DNA from: CAIJNA01 sp964516815
GTDB taxonomy: Bacteria; Campylobacterota; Campylobacteria; Campylobacterales; Arcobacteraceae
Reading direction: 5' to 3'
NCBI GenBank assembly: GCA_964516815.1
Contig: CAZEXK010000010.1
Coordinates: 1 to 53,144 of the forward strand
DNA: 53,144 nt
Made by a program: the position numbers and the translations under genes. This document shows positions 8,692 through 18,501 of the stretch, in pieces. The stretch's first letter is position 1, and the number at the start of each line of letters is the position of its first letter. The notes beneath the pieces are model-generated. The model did no database searches and was not told where the DNA came from. It worked only from the letters and a program-made list of their open reading frames with translations.

Positions 8692-11397
8692 TTGAAAACA
8701 CTTACTATTATAGATACATTTGGTTTTTTATTTAGGAGCTATTATGCACTACCTCCACTAAGAAGTAAAACAGGTTTTCCTACGGGCATGATTACTGGGT
8801 TTATGAATTTTATCTCCTCAATTGGAAAAGATTTTGATACGGATTATTTAATATTCGCATTAGATAGTAAAGGGCATACTTTTAGAAATGAAATATACCC
8901 TTTATACAAAGACCATAGACCAGAAGCACCTGATGATTTAAAAGCACAATTACCAGTATGTATAGATTTAATACAAAAGATGGGTTTTAAAAGTGCTGCT
9001 AAAATTGGTTTTGAAGCCGATGATATTATTGCATCTCTTGCCTATGATGCTAAAAAGAATGGACTAAATGTGAGAGTCATATCACACGATAAAGATTTAT
9101 ATCAATTAATACAAGAAAATATTTTTATGTTTGATCCTATGAAAAAAAAGATAATAAGTAATGAAGATTGTTTTGATAAATACGGAGTATACCCAAATCA
9201 GTTTATTGATTACCAATCACTACTAGGTGATAGTGCTGATAATGTACCAGGAGTAAAAGGAGTAGGGGCTAAAACTGCTAGTGCATTAATACAAGAATTT
9301 AATGATCTAGATAATATATATAAAAATATTGATTTTGTAGCAAAGCCAAGATGGAAAACACTTTTAAGAGATGGAAAACAATTAGCATATACATCAAAAC
9401 AACTTGTAACATTAAACACTACTTGTATGAATCTAGATGAATTAGATTCTATAGAAAATTTAATATTGCCAAATGAAAACCCTATATTAAAAATAGCAAA
9501 TTTATTAAGGGACTTTGACTTGCACAATATTATTAATAGAGTACATAAAGAAGGTACTTCATATAAAACAATATTACCAGAAGATTACAAGCAAATAAAA
9601 GAAGTAAGTACACAAGTAGATATAAAAACACAATATATTCTTCTAAATGATGAAAGTGATTTATTTAACGTAATAAGAAGTATAAAAGAAAATACAATTG
9701 TAGCATTTGATACAGAAACTACTGGATTAAATTCATTAAGCGAAAGCATAGTAGGTTTTTCTTTTTGTTTTGAAGATACTAAGGCTTATTATGTTCCTAT
9801 TGCTCATTTTTATTTAGGTGTTCAAAATCAAATAAGTTTAGATTTGGCTAAAAAAGCTATTGCTATTTTAAATGAACACAAATTAGTATTACAAAATTTT
9901 AAATATGATTATGAAATAATTAAAAATAATTTTGGCATTGAATTAAACCTATATGCAGATACAATGATAATGGCTTGGCTTTTAAATAGTGACAAACCAG
10001 TTGGTATGGATAAACTTGCTATGCGCTATTTAAATCATAGTACAATTGCTTTTAAAGATGTAGTTAAAAAAGGTGAAAATTTTTCGAATGTAGAATTATC
10101 TAAAGCCTGTGAGTATGCAAGTGAAGATGCATTTATTACATATAAGTTATATGAGGTGTTAAATAATCAGTTAAGTACTAACACTGCTTTGAATAAATTA
10201 GCTACATCATTAGAGTATCCATTTACTAAAGTTTTGTCTTTGATGCAAGAACATGGTATAAAAGTAAATGTAAGACTATTAGAAGAGCTTAAGATAAAGA
10301 GTATAGAACATACTAACAATTTAACAAATAAGATTTATGAGCTATGTGATATGAAGTTTAATATAAATTCTCCAAAACAATTAGGTGAAGTATTATTTGA
10401 ACACTTAAAGTTACCAGCAAGTAAAAAAACAAAAACAGGATATAGTACTGGTGAACCTGTATTGATTAAGTTAAAAGAATCACATGAAGTAATAGACGTA
10501 ATATTACAATATAGAGAATCATTTAAATTACAATCTACATATATAGAGCCATTATTACAATTAGGACTAAGTAAACAAGACAATAGAATACATACATCAT
10601 TTTTACAAACAGGAACAGCTACGGGAAGATTAAGTTCAAAAAATCCAAACTTACAAAACATACCAGTAAGAAGTGAAGCTGGTAGACTAATAAGAAATGC
10701 CTTTATAGCAAAAGAAGGATATAAACTACTAAGTATAGATTATTCACAAATAGAGTTAAGATTATTGGCACATTTTTCTAAAGATAAGGCATTAGTAAAG
10801 GCATTTAAAAGTGGTGCAGATATACATATGCAAACAGCCATTGAAATATTTGGAAAAGAAGAAGCTCAACAAAAAAGAAATGTGGCAAAATCAATTAACT
10901 TTGGACTTTTATATGGAATGGGAGCTAAAAAATTAGGTGATACTTTAGGAATACCTAGTAAAGAAGCTAAAGTATATATAGAAAAGTATTTTGAAACTTT
11001 TCCTACTATTAAAAGCTTTATGCTTGAAGTTCAAGAAGATGCAGTTAAAGATGGTTGTGTTAGTACATTATTTAACAGACATAGAAATTTTGACTTTGCA
11101 AATGCTGCACCTATGTTAAAAGCAGGGTTTTTAAGAGAATCAGTAAATACAGTATTTCAAGGAAGTGCTGCTGATTTGATTAAATCAGCAATGTTAGAAA
11201 TACACAATATTTATAAAAATAACGATGAGGTAAATATGTTACTTCAAATACATGATGAACTTATATTTGAAATAAAAGAAGATATTATAAATGAGGTATC
11301 AGTTCACTTGCAAAAAATAATGAAAAATATATATACTTTAGAAATACCTTTAGAGGTTAGTGTTAGTATTGGCAATAATTGGGGTGAATTGAAATAA
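8692..11397 (+). CDS. polA: DNA polymerase I
   Basis: Replication and repair polymerase (901 residues). The N-terminal 5' nuclease domain (1 to about 290) has DSKGHTFRNEIYPLYKDHR and GDSADNVPGVKGVGAKTA. The 3'-5' exonuclease domain is intact by motif: FDTETTGL (Exo I, about 340), NFKYDYE (Exo II) and YASEDAF (Exo III), so proofreading is expected. The polymerase domain shows motif A SIDYSQIELRLLAHF, motif B KRNVAKSINFGLLYGM and motif C LQIHDELIFEI. Start is TTG at 8692 after an AAAGAGAG RBS. It is divergent from the histidine kinase gene with 61 bp between, and single-gene in layout. Confidence 0.96.
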   Translation: MKTLTIIDTFGFLFRSYYALPPLRSKTGFPTGMITGFMNFISSIGKDFDTDYLIFALDSKGHTFRNEIYPLYKDHRPEAPDDLKAQLPVCIDLIQKMGFKSAAKIGFEADDIIASLAYDAKKNGLNVRVISHDKDLYQLIQENIFMFDPMKKKIISNEDCFDKYGVYPNQFIDYQSLLGDSADNVPGVKGVGAKTASALIQEFNDLDNIYKNIDFVAKPRWKTLLRDGKQLAYTSKQLVTLNTTCMNLDELDSIENLILPNENPILKIANLLRDFDLHNIINRVHKEGTSYKTILPEDYKQIKEVSTQVDIKTQYILLNDESDLFNVIRSIKENTIVAFDTETTGLNSLSESIVGFSFCFEDTKAYYVPIAHFYLGVQNQISLDLAKKAIAILNEHKLVLQNFKYDYEIIKNNFGIELNLYADTMIMAWLLNSDKPVGMDKLAMRYLNHSTIAFKDVVKKGENFSNVELSKACEYASEDAFITYKLYEVLNNQLSTNTALNKLATSLEYPFTKVLSLMQEHGIKVNVRLLEELKIKSIEHTNNLTNKIYELCDMKFNINSPKQLGEVLFEHLKLPASKKTKTGYSTGEPVLIKLKESHEVIDVILQYRESFKLQSTYIEPLLQLGLSKQDNRIHTSFLQTGTATGRLSSKNPNLQNIPVRSEAGRLIRNAFIAKEGYKLLSIDYSQIELRLLAHFSKDKALVKAFKSGADIHMQTAIEIFGKEEAQQKRNVAKSINFGLLYGMGAKKLGDTLGIPSKEAKVYIEKYFETFPTIKSFMLEVQEDAVKDGCVSTLFNRHRNFDFANAAPMLKAGFLRESVNTVFQGSAADLIKSAMLEIHNIYKNNDEVNMLLQIHDELIFEIKEDIINEVSVHLQKIMKNIYTLEIPLEVSVSIGNNWGELK

Positions 11398-11406
11398 GAA
11401 ATACTT

Positions 11407-11895
11407 TTAGTTTTGTTCAATACAAATATCAGATTTATAATCACAAATCATTTTTAAAGTATTGTCACTATTAAACTTCAATATACCTTTATATTTTTCT
11501 TTTTTTATTTCATTATATCTTGTATAATTACAAGTATTATTTTCACACCTTATTGTTATAAGATTATCATTTCTTTTAAACTCTTGAAATTCTTTTCTAT
11601 TTTTGCTTAAAGTATTTACAAGTTCAAGTATATAGTGTTTGTCTTTACTGTATTTATTTTTGCCAGTTATTTTTGGTTTTTTATTTTCTTCATATACAAT
11701 ATAGTTATCAAAATTAAAAACAAACTTTAGCCAACTACTTGTAGGAACAGCAACTAAATAGCCATCTTTTATTGTGTTTATATTTGTGAGTTTCCCTAAG
11801 GTCATATCATCATAAGTTATATAGTATTTACTACTTGCATTTAAATATAAACTAGATAACAAAAATAGCAATTTAAATATAAGTTTATTAGTCAA
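11407..11895 (-). CDS. Exported protein of unknown function
   Basis: 162 residues with an N-terminal signal-like hydrophobic segment (about 5-20, ending in LYLNASS) and a hydrophilic remainder. Four cysteines lie in the last third (CENNTC, then MICDYKSDIC), which could form disulfides in the periplasm. Start is TTG at 11895, overlapping the trpB end by 8 bp; no strong RBS is visible, so the start is uncertain. It is the last gene of the hldE-trpB operon and ends 9 bp from polA (convergent). I do not recognise the family. Confidence 0.65.
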   Translation of the reverse strand: MTNKLIFKLLFLLSSLYLNASSKYYITYDDMTLGKLTNINTIKDGYLVAVPTSSWLKFVFNFDNYIVYEENKKPKITGKNKYSKDKHYILELVNTLSKNRKEFQEFKRNDNLITIRCENNTCNYTRYNEIKKEKYKGILKFNSDNTLKMICDYKSDICIEQN

Positions 11896-13096
11896 ATTTT
11901 AGTATTTCTTTTGCCTGTACCATATCTTTGTCTCCACGACCAGATAAATTTATGACAATAGTTTTACCTTTTAGTTCATCTTTTGCTTTTTTCAAATATG
12001 CAATAGCATGAGAACTTTCAAATGCAGGAATAATACCTTCTTGTCTACTTAGCCAAACAAATGCATCTAAGGCTTCTTTATCTGTGATACTATCGTATTT
12101 TACAGTTTTTAGTTCTTTATGGTAAGCATGCTCAGGACCAATACCTGGATAATCAAGTCCTGCACTTATACTATGAGCTTCGAGCACTTGACCATCATCA
12201 TCTTGAAGTAAGTATGAACATTGTCCATGTAAAACACCAGGACTTCCTTTTTCTAATGAGCAACCATGTTTTAAAGTATCAAGTCCTAATCCTCCTGCTT
12301 CTATTCCTATACATTGTACTTCTTCATCTTCTAAAAAATGTGAAAATATTCCAATGGCATTTGAACCTCCACCAATTGCAGCAATTACAACATCTGGTAA
12401 TTTATCTTCTAGTTCTATGATTTGTTTTTTTGTCTCCCATCCTATAATTGCTTGAAAATCTCTCACCATCATAGGATAAGGATGTGGACCTGCAACTGTA
12501 CCTATAATATAATATGTATCTCTTGAATTTGTAACCCAATATCTTATTGCTTCATTCATTGCATCTTTTAATGTTTTACTACCAGATTTAACAGGTATTA
12601 CTTTAGCGCCTAAAAGTTTCATTCTAAAAACATTTAGTTCTTGTCTTTGTACATCTTTTTCACCCATAAAAATAGTACATTCTAATCCCATAAGTGCCGC
12701 AATTGTTGCAGTGGCAACTCCATGTTGTCCAGCACCAGTTTCAGCGATAACTTTTGTTTTACCAAGTTTTTTGGCTAATGTTCCTTGAGCTATTACATTA
12801 TTTACTTTGTGGGCTCCTGTATGATTTAAATCTTCTCTTTTTAAATATACCTTAGCTCCAATTTCTTCACTAATATTTTTAGCATAATATAATGGGTTTG
12901 GTCTTCCTACATAGTCTTTTAGTAGTGCATTAACTTCTTCCCAAAATTCATTGTCAAATCTATATTTATTATAACTTTCTTCTAATTGTAATAAAATTGG
13001 CATCAATGTTTCAGGTACATATCTACCTCCAAATTCACCAAAGTGACCATTTAAATCAGGATCAAATTTACTTGGTTTGGGCATATAATTATTCAT
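11888..13096 (-). CDS. trpB: Tryptophan synthase beta chain
   Basis: PLP enzyme joining indole and serine. The Schiff-base lysine is in LNHTGAHKVNN (about 90-100); the phosphate-binding loop GGGSNAIG, the substrate motif EAGGLG and the C-terminal SGRGDKD are all present. Length 402 is that of TrpB1, and FGEFGGRYVPETLMP is the standard N-terminus. trpA does not follow; instead trpB sits between apt (8 bp upstream) and a small exported protein. A decayed second trpB fragment lies at 29078-29301. Confidence 0.96.
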   Translation of the reverse strand: MNNYMPKPSKFDPDLNGHFGEFGGRYVPETLMPILLQLEESYNKYRFDNEFWEEVNALLKDYVGRPNPLYYAKNISEEIGAKVYLKREDLNHTGAHKVNNVIAQGTLAKKLGKTKVIAETGAGQHGVATATIAALMGLECTIFMGEKDVQRQELNVFRMKLLGAKVIPVKSGSKTLKDAMNEAIRYWVTNSRDTYYIIGTVAGPHPYPMMVRDFQAIIGWETKKQIIELEDKLPDVVIAAIGGGSNAIGIFSHFLEDEEVQCIGIEAGGLGLDTLKHGCSLEKGSPGVLHGQCSYLLQDDDGQVLEAHSISAGLDYPGIGPEHAYHKELKTVKYDSITDKEALDAFVWLSRQEGIIPAFESSHAIAYLKKAKDELKGKTIVINLSGRGDKDMVQAKEILKFD

Positions 13097-13104
13097 ATTT
13101 TACC

Positions 13105-13650
13105 TTATATATCAAATACACTATATACACTAGAATATTTTTGTACTTTTTGTTTTCCATTTAAAGATGATAAATTAAGTAAAAAACAAACTTCAAATAA
13201 ATTTGCTCCGGCATTTTTTACTAATTTACAAGATGCTACAGCAGTTCCACCAGTCGCACACAAGTCATCTATAATTAAAATATTAGCATTCTTTATATTA
13301 AATGCATCAATGTGTATTTCTACTTCATCATATCCATATTCTAATTCATATTTTTCACTAATAGTATCACCTGGTAATTTACCTTTTTTACGAATTGGAA
13401 CAAAACCTATTTTTAATCTATCTGCTAATATTGCACCAAAGATAAATCCTCTAGCATCAAGTCCAACAATATAATCAAGATTTGAATTTTTGTATTTATA
13501 TTCTAAATGATCCATTAATAAAGCCATGGCATCTTTATTATTTAATAAAGTTGTAATATCTTTAAATACTATACCAGGCTTTGGAAAATCTACAATATCT
13601 CTAATAGAGTTTAAAATTATATTTTTATCTTGTATGCTTAATTTTTCCAT
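13105..13650 (-). CDS. apt: Adenine phosphoribosyltransferase
   Basis: Salvages adenine to AMP with PRPP. The N-terminal FPKPGIVFKDITTLL, GLDARGFIFG and the PRPP motif ILIIDDLCATGGTA (about 127-140) define Apt. 181 residues matches the family. It lies 5 bp after gmhA and 8 bp before trpB on the same strand, suggesting one operon of mixed functions. Confidence 0.95.
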   Translation of the reverse strand: MEKLSIQDKNIILNSIRDIVDFPKPGIVFKDITTLLNNKDAMALLMDHLEYKYKNSNLDYIVGLDARGFIFGAILADRLKIGFVPIRKKGKLPGDTISEKYELEYGYDEVEIHIDAFNIKNANILIIDDLCATGGTAVASCKLVKNAGANLFEVCFLLNLSSLNGKQKVQKYSSVYSVFDI

Positions 13651-13655
13651 ATGAT

Positions 13656-14222
13656 TTACGATAAGTTTTCATCTACTATTTGACATATTGTGTGACCAAA
13701 TAATATATGCATTTCTTGTATTCTTGGAGTATCATCACTAGGTACTATTAAATTAATATCACAAAGTTCAGTCATTTTTCCACCATCACGACCAGAAAAT
13801 CCAATAGTTTTACAGTTCATTTGTTTTGCTAGTTTTAGAGCTGATATTATATTTTTTGAATTTCCACTTGTAGAAATTCCAATTAATAAATCACCTTCAT
13901 TAGCTAAAGCTTCAAATTGTCTATCAAAAATTCTATCATATCCATAATCATTTCCAATAGCTGTTATTGCAGAAGTATCAGTAGTTAGAGCAATACCAGC
14001 TAAACCTTTTCTTTCAGTTTTATATCTTCCTGTTAGCTCTGCTGCTATATGTTGTGCATCTGCAGCACTTCCACCATTACCACAAAGAAGTATTTTATTG
14101 CCATTTTTAAGTGTATCTACTACTAAAGAAGAGGCAAACTGTACATCATCTTGCAAATGTTCAATTACTCTAATAATGGTTTCTAAATGTGATTGAAATT
14201 CGTGATATATAGTTTTTTTCAT
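13656..14222 (-). CDS. gmhA: Sedoheptulose-7-phosphate isomerase
   Basis: First step of ADP-heptose synthesis for the LPS inner core. A single SIS domain with LLCGNGGSAADAQHIAAEL (about 45-63), TGRYKTERKGL, LIGISTSGNSKNI and the C-terminal QEMHILFGHTICQIVD helix with conserved histidine. 188 residues is typical. Partner hldE lies upstream in the same operon; gmhB and hldD are not in the window. Confidence 0.95.
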   Translation of the reverse strand: MKKTIYHEFQSHLETIIRVIEHLQDDVQFASSLVVDTLKNGNKILLCGNGGSAADAQHIAAELTGRYKTERKGLAGIALTTDTSAITAIGNDYGYDRIFDRQFEALANEGDLLIGISTSGNSKNIISALKLAKQMNCKTIGFSGRDGGKMTELCDINLIVPSDDTPRIQEMHILFGHTICQIVDENLS

Positions 14223-14226
14223 AATA

Positions 14227-14811
14227 TTAAAAAATTACTTTTAATCCAACATATGGGTTTGTATCTAATTCAATTTCTGTGCCATCTTCATGCTCAGATG
14301 ATATAAATCTTTTACCTACATACAAGTGTGCATTTTCAATTAATTTAAAACTTAATTTTGCATCAATAAATTTCATATTAATTGTATCACCAACTGATAA
14401 TGTTTTTGGGGCATAAGCTCCAAAAGCATCAATAGTAATATCTTCATTAAAATGTAAAGTAGCAAATAAATTTATAGGTAAAGCCATAAATGTATTTTTT
14501 GTATCATTGATAAATAGAGCTTGCATTCCTAATCCAAAACTTAAACCAATATCATTCATATATGGATTCATAACTTTAAATCCAGCTCTGAAAAGCTTTT
14601 CAGGATTATCGGATTTATTTTTAGCTTCTGTACCTAAATATGAAATAACTGCACTATATCTGGCGTCATTGTTTAATTCATACACAGAATTTAAATTGTA
14701 TTCCCCTGAAAGTTCAATAGTATTGCTATTTACATTTAAATCTATACTGTTATTTGTTGCATATGCAATTGAAGTACTCATTAGTACGCCTATTAGTAAT
14801 TTTTTTATCAT
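14227..14811 (-). CDS. YfaZ-family outer membrane protein
   Basis: 194 residues with a cleavable signal peptide (MIKKLLIGVLMSTSIAYA, probable cut near residue 18-20) and an alternating beta-strand pattern ending in an aromatic residue (GLKVIF), as expected for a small outer-membrane barrel. The N-terminal SIDLNVNSNTIELSGEY and the AHLYVGKRF/NPYVGLKV region resemble YfaZ proteins. It overlaps hldE by 4 bp and is 4 bp from gmhA, so it is embedded in the heptose cluster. Function unknown; a role near LPS is inferred only from position. AAGGA supports the start. Confidence 0.75.
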   Translation of the reverse strand: MIKKLLIGVLMSTSIAYATNNSIDLNVNSNTIELSGEYNLNSVYELNNDARYSAVISYLGTEAKNKSDNPEKLFRAGFKVMNPYMNDIGLSFGLGMQALFINDTKNTFMALPINLFATLHFNEDITIDAFGAYAPKTLSVGDTINMKFIDAKLSFKLIENAHLYVGKRFISSEHEDGTEIELDTNPYVGLKVIF

Positions 14812-16229
14812 TTGTTTTCCTTAATTTTATTTATTGTTGAACTTGTACTTTTACCATGTATAAATTTTACAAGTTTTAATTCTTTTGCTATATCACTTCC
14901 AACTACTTCTTTATTTTCATAATCAGCACCTTTTACCAAAATATCTGGCTGTATTTGTTTTATTAATTCATAAGGAGTATCATCATCAAAGTTAACTACA
15001 TAATCAACACTTTCTAATGCAGCTAGAATATAACCTCTATCTTCTTGATTATTAATAGGTCTACTATCTCCTTTAAGTCTTTTAACACTTTCATCAGAAT
15101 TTAATCCCAATATTAAAATATCACCAAATGATTTTGCAGTATCTAAATAACTTACATGTCCTCTATGTAAAATATCAAAGCAACCATTTGTAAACACAAT
15201 TTTAGCATTTTTTTCTTTTAATCGTTTAAGAGTAAACTTTATTTCATCAAATGTTTTTATATGTGATTGTATAGAACTTTTATGCAGTGAACTTTTATAT
15301 TCTTCAATTTCTTCAATTGAAGCAGTTGCACTACCAATTTTACTTACTACAACACCAGCTGCTAAATTTGCAAACTCTAAAGATTGTGTTATGCTTTTGT
15401 TTTGTGCTATACAGTATCCAAGTGCACTTAGTACTGTATCTCCAGCACCAGTTACATCAAATACTTCTTTAGCAACAGTTGGCATTTTTAAAACCTCATT
15501 AGAATTATCCAATATAGCTATACCTTCTTCGCTTAAAGTAGTTAAAGGAACTTTAACACTAGATAAAAATTGTAGTTTTATTAATGATTCTTGTAAGCTT
15601 TTATCATCAGTTATTTTAATGTTTGTAGCTTCTTCTAGTTCTTTTTTATTAGGTGTTAATGCATAAGCACCTCTATACTTAGAATAATCATTTCCCTTAG
15701 GATCTACTATTACTTTTATATCTGAACCGCTAGCTATAAAAATGATTTTAGACATTAGTTCATTTGTTATAACACCTTTACCATAATCTGAGACTAAAAC
15801 TATATCAAAAGTATTTATACATTCTAGTAGCTTTATAGTAAGTGCTTTTTCACATTCTTGATTTATATCAGTTTTACTTTCATTATCATATCTTACTACT
15901 TGTTGATTAGATGCTACAATTCTTGTTTTTTTTGTTGTTTTTCTGTTTTCATCTAAAATAGTTACATATTTACAACTAATATTATCAAGCATTTGTTTTA
16001 ACTCGTTTGCAATTTCATCATCACCTAATACTGACATGACAGTTACATCTGCACCAAGTGATATCAAGTTATTAACAACATTTCCAGCACCACCTAAAAC
16101 TGATTTTTCTTTTTTGATATCAACAACTTGTACAGGTGCTTCAGGTGAAATTCTATTAGTTTCACCAAATAAATAATGATCTATCATCAAATCACCAATT
16201 ACTAATACATTTATTTTATTGTTTTGCAT
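14808..16229 (-). CDS. hldE: Bifunctional heptose-7-phosphate kinase / heptose-1-phosphate adenylyltransferase
   Basis: Two domains: an N-terminal ribokinase-fold kinase (about 1-310; VIGDLMIDHYLFGETNRISPE, GGAGNV, and catalytic DVTGAGDTVLSALG) and a C-terminal nucleotidyltransferase (about 335-473; VFTNGCFDILHRGHVSYL). It carries out the second and fourth steps of ADP-heptose synthesis. Length 473 is typical for the fused form. First gene of the hldE-yfaZ-gmhA-apt-trpB run; a 373 bp stretch without intact genes lies upstream. Confidence 0.96.
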   Translation of the reverse strand: MQNNKINVLVIGDLMIDHYLFGETNRISPEAPVQVVDIKKEKSVLGGAGNVVNNLISLGADVTVMSVLGDDEIANELKQMLDNISCKYVTILDENRKTTKKTRIVASNQQVVRYDNESKTDINQECEKALTIKLLECINTFDIVLVSDYGKGVITNELMSKIIFIASGSDIKVIVDPKGNDYSKYRGAYALTPNKKELEEATNIKITDDKSLQESLIKLQFLSSVKVPLTTLSEEGIAILDNSNEVLKMPTVAKEVFDVTGAGDTVLSALGYCIAQNKSITQSLEFANLAAGVVVSKIGSATASIEEIEEYKSSLHKSSIQSHIKTFDEIKFTLKRLKEKNAKIVFTNGCFDILHRGHVSYLDTAKSFGDILILGLNSDESVKRLKGDSRPINNQEDRGYILAALESVDYVVNFDDDTPYELIKQIQPDILVKGADYENKEVVGSDIAKELKLVKFIHGKSTSSTINKIKENK

Positions 16230-16437
16230 TGTTTTTATTTTACTTTCGAATTAATTTTATTACATATTTATTATCATTTAAAAATATAATAATAACTAAA
16301 AATATGTAAAAACTTCATAAATAAGAATACAGTTTTAATATAAATGAAAATATACAAGTACTTTATGTTGTGTTTCTTAAGCATATTTTTGTAAAGTTAT
16401 CAACTTTATTAATATAATAAAAAAGGAATTTTATATA

Positions 16438-16592
16438 ATGTCAAATACCAAACAAGCATATTTTATGTAGTAGTAATAAAATTCAATAATTTACAATCAT
16501 TAAATAGCTGGTATGAATCAACCAAGTATCAAAACTTAATACCACTTAGAAATGAAGCTGCAAACATAGATTTGATAACTTTTGAACAATAA
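16438..16592 (+). pseudogene. Internally deleted DUF1330-family gene remnant
   Basis: An AAGGA ribosome site precedes ATG 16438, which starts MSNTKQAYFM and then hits tandem stops at 16468-16476. In another frame, positions 16464-16592 encode YVVVIKFNNLQSLNSWYEST followed by KYQNLIPLRNEAANIDLITFEQ and a stop. The second part matches the conserved C-terminal half of DUF1330 proteins (pattern VVIEF..L..A..WY.S.EYQ.L.PLR..A), and the N-terminal part resembles their start. About 45 residues of the middle are missing and the frame is lost. The rest of 16230-16602 contains only AT-rich spacer as far as I can see. Confidence 0.7.
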
Positions 16593-16602
16593 CAAATAAC
16601 AT

Positions 16603-18375
16603 TTATAATAATTGATTTATGACAAAATCATTATAATGTCCCTCTTGTGTTTCTAGTTGTTTGTGTGTTCCACTTTGTACTATTTTTCCATTATCTAAAA
16701 CATATATCATATTTGCATTTTTAACGGTACTTAGCCTGTGTGCAATAGTTATTATTGTTTTATTTTTTAAAAAAAGATCTAGTTCTTTGAAAAGTTTTAT
16801 TTCAGTATTAACATCTAAAGCAGATGTTGATTCATCAAAAATAATAATAGCTGGATTTGCTATTATCATCCTTGCAATTGATAACCTTTGTCTTTGTCCA
16901 CCGCTTAATCTAACTCCATGTTTCCCAACTATAGTGTCTAATCCATCAATCATTTTAACAATAACATCATTTAGTTGTGCAATATTCAATGCTTTATGAA
17001 TGACATCATCTTCAATAGTGTCATCACCCATTGTTATATTAAATCTAAGTGTATTATTAAATAAAATTGGCATTTGTAAAACTAAAAAAATATTTTTTCT
17101 TAGATTTTGTTTATTTATTGTGTCTATACTAATATTATTATATGTTATATTTCCAGAGTTTTTTACATAAAACCCACCTATTAATTGAGCTAAAGTAGTT
17201 TTACCACTTCCACTAGCTCCAATTAATGCAATTTTATCTTTAGCATTTATACTCATATTAATATTTTGTAGTGTTACTTTATCTTTAGTATAAGAAAAAT
17301 ACAAATTACTTATTTTCACTGAAATGTTTTTATCATCTTGGCACAATAAATCAGTTTGTCTTTTTTCAGTTTTTAAGTCAAGTATTTTATTTATTCTGTT
17401 TATTGCGGCTTTTGCACTTGCTAATGAATATTGAATACCTAATATATCTTGTATAGGAGTTATTATAAACCAAATATAACCAAACATTGCAAACATCATT
17501 CCTATTGACAAATCACTATATTCAACGAGTATCAAGCCACTAGCTCTAAATATTTCAAAAACTATTAAAAATATTGTAAATGAAAATCTCTCATAAGCAA
17601 CACTCTTATATGAATAGTCATTAGAAGTATTTTGTATATTTTTAGCTTTGTTAATTGCATCATTAAAAAATTCATCTTCTTTATTACTTGCTTTTATTTG
17701 TGAAAATAAATCTAATGTCTCACCAATATTATCTTGAAATTCACTTATTGCTTTGTTTTCATCTCTTTTTAAATCACCAGTTTTTTTTGATAATTTTTTT
17801 GATATTATCATAATAATTGGTTGTACAACTAGTATCATCAATCCTAATATTGGATCAATTGTAATGATTACTAAAGAAACGGCAATTAAAGTTAAAATAG
17901 AAGATACAAACTTACTAGCAATAGATATAATAAATGTATCTAAAGTATTAACATCTGTTATTAAATTTGAAGCTATTGAACCAGAACCTAAACTTTCATA
18001 TTCATTCATATTTACTAGTTTTAAATGTTCTAGTAATTTTTTTCTTATTTCAAAAGTAACATATTTAGATATTTTTGTAAATATTTTTGTAATAATGACA
18101 GAAAAAATAAAATGCAAAACTCGTAGTATTATCACACTAAAAGTAACAATACTTATATAATAAAAAGCACTTCCATTAATAAAAATACTGTCAATGGTAT
18201 TTATAATAACTGAAGGTTTATCAAGTAAAACTTCATCTACTAATATGGGTAACATTATTGGTATTGGTATGCTTATTATAATGGCTATAAATGTAATTAT
18301 TTGACCAATTATAAGTTGTTTTTTATTTTTTAATAGTAAGTTAAATATATACTTTAATGATATTTTTTGCTTCAT
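16603..18375 (-). CDS. ABC exporter (MsbA/lipid-multidrug type, fused TMD-NBD)
   Basis: 590 residues: about six transmembrane helices in the first 310, then an ATPase domain with Walker A GASGSGKTT, Q-loop LVLQMP, signature VRLSGGQRQRLSIAR, Walker B AIIIFDESTSALD and H-loop TIAHRLSTV. It is a homodimeric exporter half; lipid A/LPS flipping (MsbA) is plausible near heptose genes, but drug or peptide export fits the sequence equally. The frame is open back to 18474 through tRNA-Ser, but the ATG at 18375 (MKQKISLKYIF) with AAAGAAAG upstream is the true start. It is 17 bp downstream of the tRNA and may share its promoter. Confidence 0.9.
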   Translation of the reverse strand: MKQKISLKYIFNLLLKNKKQLIIGQIITFIAIIISIPIPIMLPILVDEVLLDKPSVIINTIDSIFINGSAFYYISIVTFSVIILRVLHFIFSVIITKIFTKISKYVTFEIRKKLLEHLKLVNMNEYESLGSGSIASNLITDVNTLDTFIISIASKFVSSILTLIAVSLVIITIDPILGLMILVVQPIIMIISKKLSKKTGDLKRDENKAISEFQDNIGETLDLFSQIKASNKEDEFFNDAINKAKNIQNTSNDYSYKSVAYERFSFTIFLIVFEIFRASGLILVEYSDLSIGMMFAMFGYIWFIITPIQDILGIQYSLASAKAAINRINKILDLKTEKRQTDLLCQDDKNISVKISNLYFSYTKDKVTLQNINMSINAKDKIALIGASGSGKTTLAQLIGGFYVKNSGNITYNNISIDTINKQNLRKNIFLVLQMPILFNNTLRFNITMGDDTIEDDVIHKALNIAQLNDVIVKMIDGLDTIVGKHGVRLSGGQRQRLSIARMIIANPAIIIFDESTSALDVNTEIKLFKELDLFLKNKTIITIAHRLSTVKNANMIYVLDNGKIVQSGTHKQLETQEGHYNDFVINQLL

Positions 18376-18392
18376 TGAATGCTTTCTTTTAG

Positions 18393-18480
18393 TGGCAGAC
18401 GATATCGGATTCGAACCGATGGTAGATTTCTCTACACTACCTTTCCAAGGTAGCGGATTAAGCCGCTCTCCCAATCGTCT
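18393..18480 (-). tRNA. tRNA-Ser (anticodon GGA)
   Basis: Reading the minus strand from 18480: a 7-bp acceptor stem (AGACGAT with ATCGTCT), a D-arm, an anticodon stem CTACC/GGTAG with loop TTGGAAA giving anticodon GGA, a long variable arm (GTAGA-GAAA-TCTAC) typical of class II serine tRNAs, a T-arm ATCGG-TTCGAAT-CCGAT, discriminator G and an encoded CCA (18393-18395). It reads UCC/UCU. All stems pair by eye. Confidence 0.97.
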
Positions 18481-18501
18481 ATTTTAGAAAATATATATTT
18501 T

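Noticed and set aside
10335..10661. Antisense 108-codon ORF within polA
   Set aside because: Covers the conserved polymerase region of polA, which explains the sequence fully.
12214..12420. Antisense ORF in trpB (leucine-rich)
   Set aside because: Mirror of trpB codons, no RBS, low complexity.
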